Source: Fulvia fulva (lineage: Eukaryota > Ascomycota > Dothideomycetes > Mycosphaerellales > Mycosphaerellaceae). Taken from it: a stretch of 64,000 nt of DNA. Position numbers and translations under genes: made by a program. Of this stretch, positions 61,671-64,000 are shown piece after piece (position 1 is the first letter of the stretch; each line of letters starts with the position of its first letter). The stretch covers positions 2,976,001 through 3,040,000 of the forward strand of contig NC_063020.1 in assembly GCF_020509005.1 (NCBI RefSeq), read 5' to 3'. The notes under the pieces are model-generated. The model saw nothing but the letters and a program-made list of their open reading frames with translations, did not search any database and was not told the DNA's origin.

Positions 61671-64000
61671 CTACTCCCTCCACTGACCCAACCACTTCTT
61701 CATCAACCCCTCATCGACAGCCTTCATTGTCCTCACAGTCGTACTCAACTTCTCCGTCTCGCTCGTCGATAGCTGCGGCAACCCACCGCCCTCAGACAGC
61801 AGTCCCTCGTAGAAATCGATCAGCTTGATGCCAGGCTTCTTTTCCACCTCTTCCGGCGTGGCGGGAGACTTCTTCAATTCGTCCAACCACTGTCGGAAAG
61901 GCACAACCTCGACCTTGTTGCCAGTCTCCGCCTCGAGTGCGTCGCGAACGGTAGGTACGATCTTACTCCAGCTTACGGCCTGCGGGTTGACAAGGTGTGC
62001 GACAGCTAGTACATCTTGATCTGGCTGGGTGCGGGACTCCGACATGTCGATGACGGATCTTGCAGCCAGATCCATCGGGACCCAGTCGATTTCATCTTGA
62101 TTTCCAAGTCGTTCTGGGACCATACTCAGAGCTTTCGAGGAGATAACGATACTGGGGAGCCACTCGTGCTTGTTCCATGGTTGACCCTCACCGTACGGAC
62201 CAGCGAGTTGTCCTGCTCGGATTACTGAGGCAGGCACACCAGCGTTCTCGGCTGCTGCTGCAAGTATGAGAGATGCAACGTGCTTGGACTCGCCGTAGCC
62301 TCCTGGAATGGGAATCCGATGGTCATCGAACATCTGCTCGGGGACTTCGGTCTCGCCTGGATGAATGGCTGGGAGCCGCCAACGCTGGCGATGGAGGAGA
62401 CGAAGACGATGTGCGCTCTGTACTTGGACTCGAGGCTGAAGTCGACGACACGGCGCGTGCCGGCGATGTGAGTGGACTCATATGTTTGTAGCGTTTTGTT
62501 GAAGTCCATGGCCCACGCGTTGTGGATGAAGAGGTCGACAGTATCCAGCATCGTCCCGTATACGTCGTCTTTGAGGCCGAACTGATCTTTAGAGAAATCG
62601 CTCTGCAGGAAGGTTACATTCGAGAAGTCTGTTGGTGCGCCACGCTCTTGGAAGGTCTGCCTCTGACGAGACTCTGCATCAGCAGAGCGGTTCAGACAGT
62701 ATATGTGTGCGACAGATGGCGAAGCGATAAGCTGCTGCAAAGCATAGTTGCCGAGAGAGCCCGTCGAGCCGGTCAAGATATACGTATGCTGCTCCGGTTG
62801 CCGAATGTCTGCTGGGCCACGCTTCCTCGACAGGCCGTGGGTGTACTTCTTTACCATCTTAGCCATTGTCTCTTCGCATGAGATCTGGCTGTCTTCGCCG
62901 CCATGCTGCAGGAACTGAGCCAAGCTATTGATCGTCGGGTGTGCGTATACATCGCGAGGAGAAATGGTGACTTCTCGACCTTCGCTACATGCGTGACTGA
63001 GACTCGACGCGAGCGCGAGGATCTGAAGCGAGTCGGTGCCGAAGCTAAAGATATCGTCGTCTTCTGAAGCTGAGTCCGGGATCGAAAGTTCTTTGACCCT
63101 GAATAGCTTGCGGAGGAAGTCCTTCGTGGTGTCCGGGTCGGCGTCTGCCGGAAGCTTGCCCACGGCTTCATCGGTGCCCTCATTCGAGTACAATGCGTCG
63201 ATCTCACGGTTGTAAAGCTCAACAGTCCATCTTCTGGCGATGGAACTCTTCGGGGTACGCTTGAACGGCTTGTCTCGCTTCGCAATGGCAATGTCAGAGC
63301 GCCAAACCCGGCCGTGTCCCGGAGCTTCAGCATTGGCACGTTCGATCAGCGGCCATATCTGATCGAGCAGTCGTGTAGGATCTTCGCTCTCGGACACCAG
63401 CGACCATTCGGGCTCGATCAACAGACCAGTCTGGAACCGGGCCTGGCCAACGACGACAGCGCCCTTGACCAGCGGATGACTTTCCATGATCTTCTCAAAG
63501 CCGACAGGGTTGAATTTCTCGCCATTACTGAGGACGATCACATCGTCTTTGCGTCCTTTGTAGAGCCATAGACCCTTCTTCTCGGGATGCTGTTCAAATA
63601 GATCTTTGGTGCGCCACTCCTTGATGTTTGGGAAAGTGTGGAAAACACCCTGGAATCTTCTATCGGCCGGCTTGATGACCTGTTCATAAAGTCCGTCACT
63701 GTCCAATTCCATGTCAACTCCCGCGCCAGGGGCCCACTCGAAATACTTCCAGTCATGCGGATCTTCCGGTATGCGAGCGGAGATGAGACCAGCTTCGTCA
63801 CCTTGATGAGCTTCTCGCCAGTCAATGTAGCCAGTGGACCTCCACCGAAGAAGACATAGTCAAGCTTGCTGAGGGCGTCAAGACCGCCGGGCGCCTCCAC
63901 CACTTCTTCAAGCACCGATGGCGGCGATATCATTTGTCTCGGTCTTGCTTGTTCCAACACCTTGATGATGATGTCGGCGTTGACAGGCTTCTCTGGTGGC
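61671..64000 (-). pseudogene. NRPS-like adenylating reductase, partial at the window end and broken
   Basis: The gene enters from beyond 64000 and ends at a stop at 61671. Visible parts in order: the second half of an adenylation domain (YVFFGGGPLATLTGEKLIKV, GLYEQVIKPADRRFQGVFHT, KGLWLYKGRKDDVIVLSNGE), a carrier domain with its phosphopantetheine Ser in FSFGTDSLQILALAS, and a thioester reductase of the NAD-binding-4 type (TYILTGSTGSLGNYALQQLI; YxxxK in GYGESKHVASLI). Two lesions are seen. Near 63788-63801 the frame changes and the expected GSTE (A5) motif is missing. Near 62362-62385 a one-base slip separates HIVFVSSIASVGG from HPGETEVPEQMFDDHRIP. Intact relatives activate a carboxylic acid and reduce it to an aldehyde. 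As it stands it is probably non-functional. Confidence 0.85.

Overview
The window is nuclear DNA of a filamentous ascomycete. Genes carry short GT-AG introns of about 49-108 bp with CTAAC/CTGAC-type branch sites. Several families are typical of Pezizomycotina: a PTH11-type receptor, 2EXR proteins, a NACHT STAND protein, an NRPS-like reductase, GH128 and GH131. The general look suits a Dothideomycete, but I cannot name a species. There are no operons; genes lie singly on both strands.

Layout. 1-2.7 kb has no supportable gene. 2.7-4.7 kb holds a nonaspanin (TM9SF), followed by a decayed alpha/beta-hydrolase (4.9-5.6), a BLI-3-like flavin-fold protein (6.1-6.8), a frameshifted 2EXR gene (7.2-7.9), a small unknown two-exon gene (8.5-9.1), the polyphosphate polymerase VTC4 (9.5-12.1) and a secreted GH128-type glucanase (12.5-14.0). 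14-16.4 kb is a gene-poor stretch with a 281-bp inverted-repeat unit containing the tail of a Tc1/mariner transposase. 16.4-19.2 is a large GPI-type wall protein, 19.4-21.3 mitochondrial GatB and 21.4-22.6 a SAP-like/2EXR protein. At 23.2-26.8 a cytochrome P450 is split by a nearly intact Fot1/pogo-type transposon. 26.9-29.2 holds a frameshifted unknown gene and two tandem 2EXR genes. 29.3-30.9 is a PTH11-like receptor. 30.9-34 is gene-poor with an ORF remnant and a small gene. 34-36.6 has the divergent pair IMP3 / HIS7, 36.8-39.1 a secreted M28 glutamate-carboxypeptidase-like enzyme, 41.1-42.3 GH131, 42.9-43.5 a tail-anchored coiled-coil protein, and 43.7-51.0 the divergent pair PRP3 / RPA190. 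51.4-59.7 is an accessory block: a broken ubiquitin-like gene, a NACHT STAND gene, an intact paralogue of the ubiquitin-like gene, and a protein kinase with a three-fold 46-residue tail repeat. 59.7-64 holds a metallo-beta-lactamase-fold hydrolase and the 3' part of a broken NRPS-like adenylating reductase that runs off the end.

Overall theme. The housekeeping genes (RPA190, PRP3, IMP3, HIS7, GatB, VTC4, TM9SF) read cleanly over thousands of bases. Several accessory genes carry frameshifts, nonsense codons, a deletion or a transposon. This contrast argues for real decay of accessory genes rather than poor sequence. The most distinctive items are the P450 disrupted by a young Fot1-like element with an exact TA duplication, and the STAND / ubiquitin-like / kinase block with its duplicated ubiquitin-like genes.
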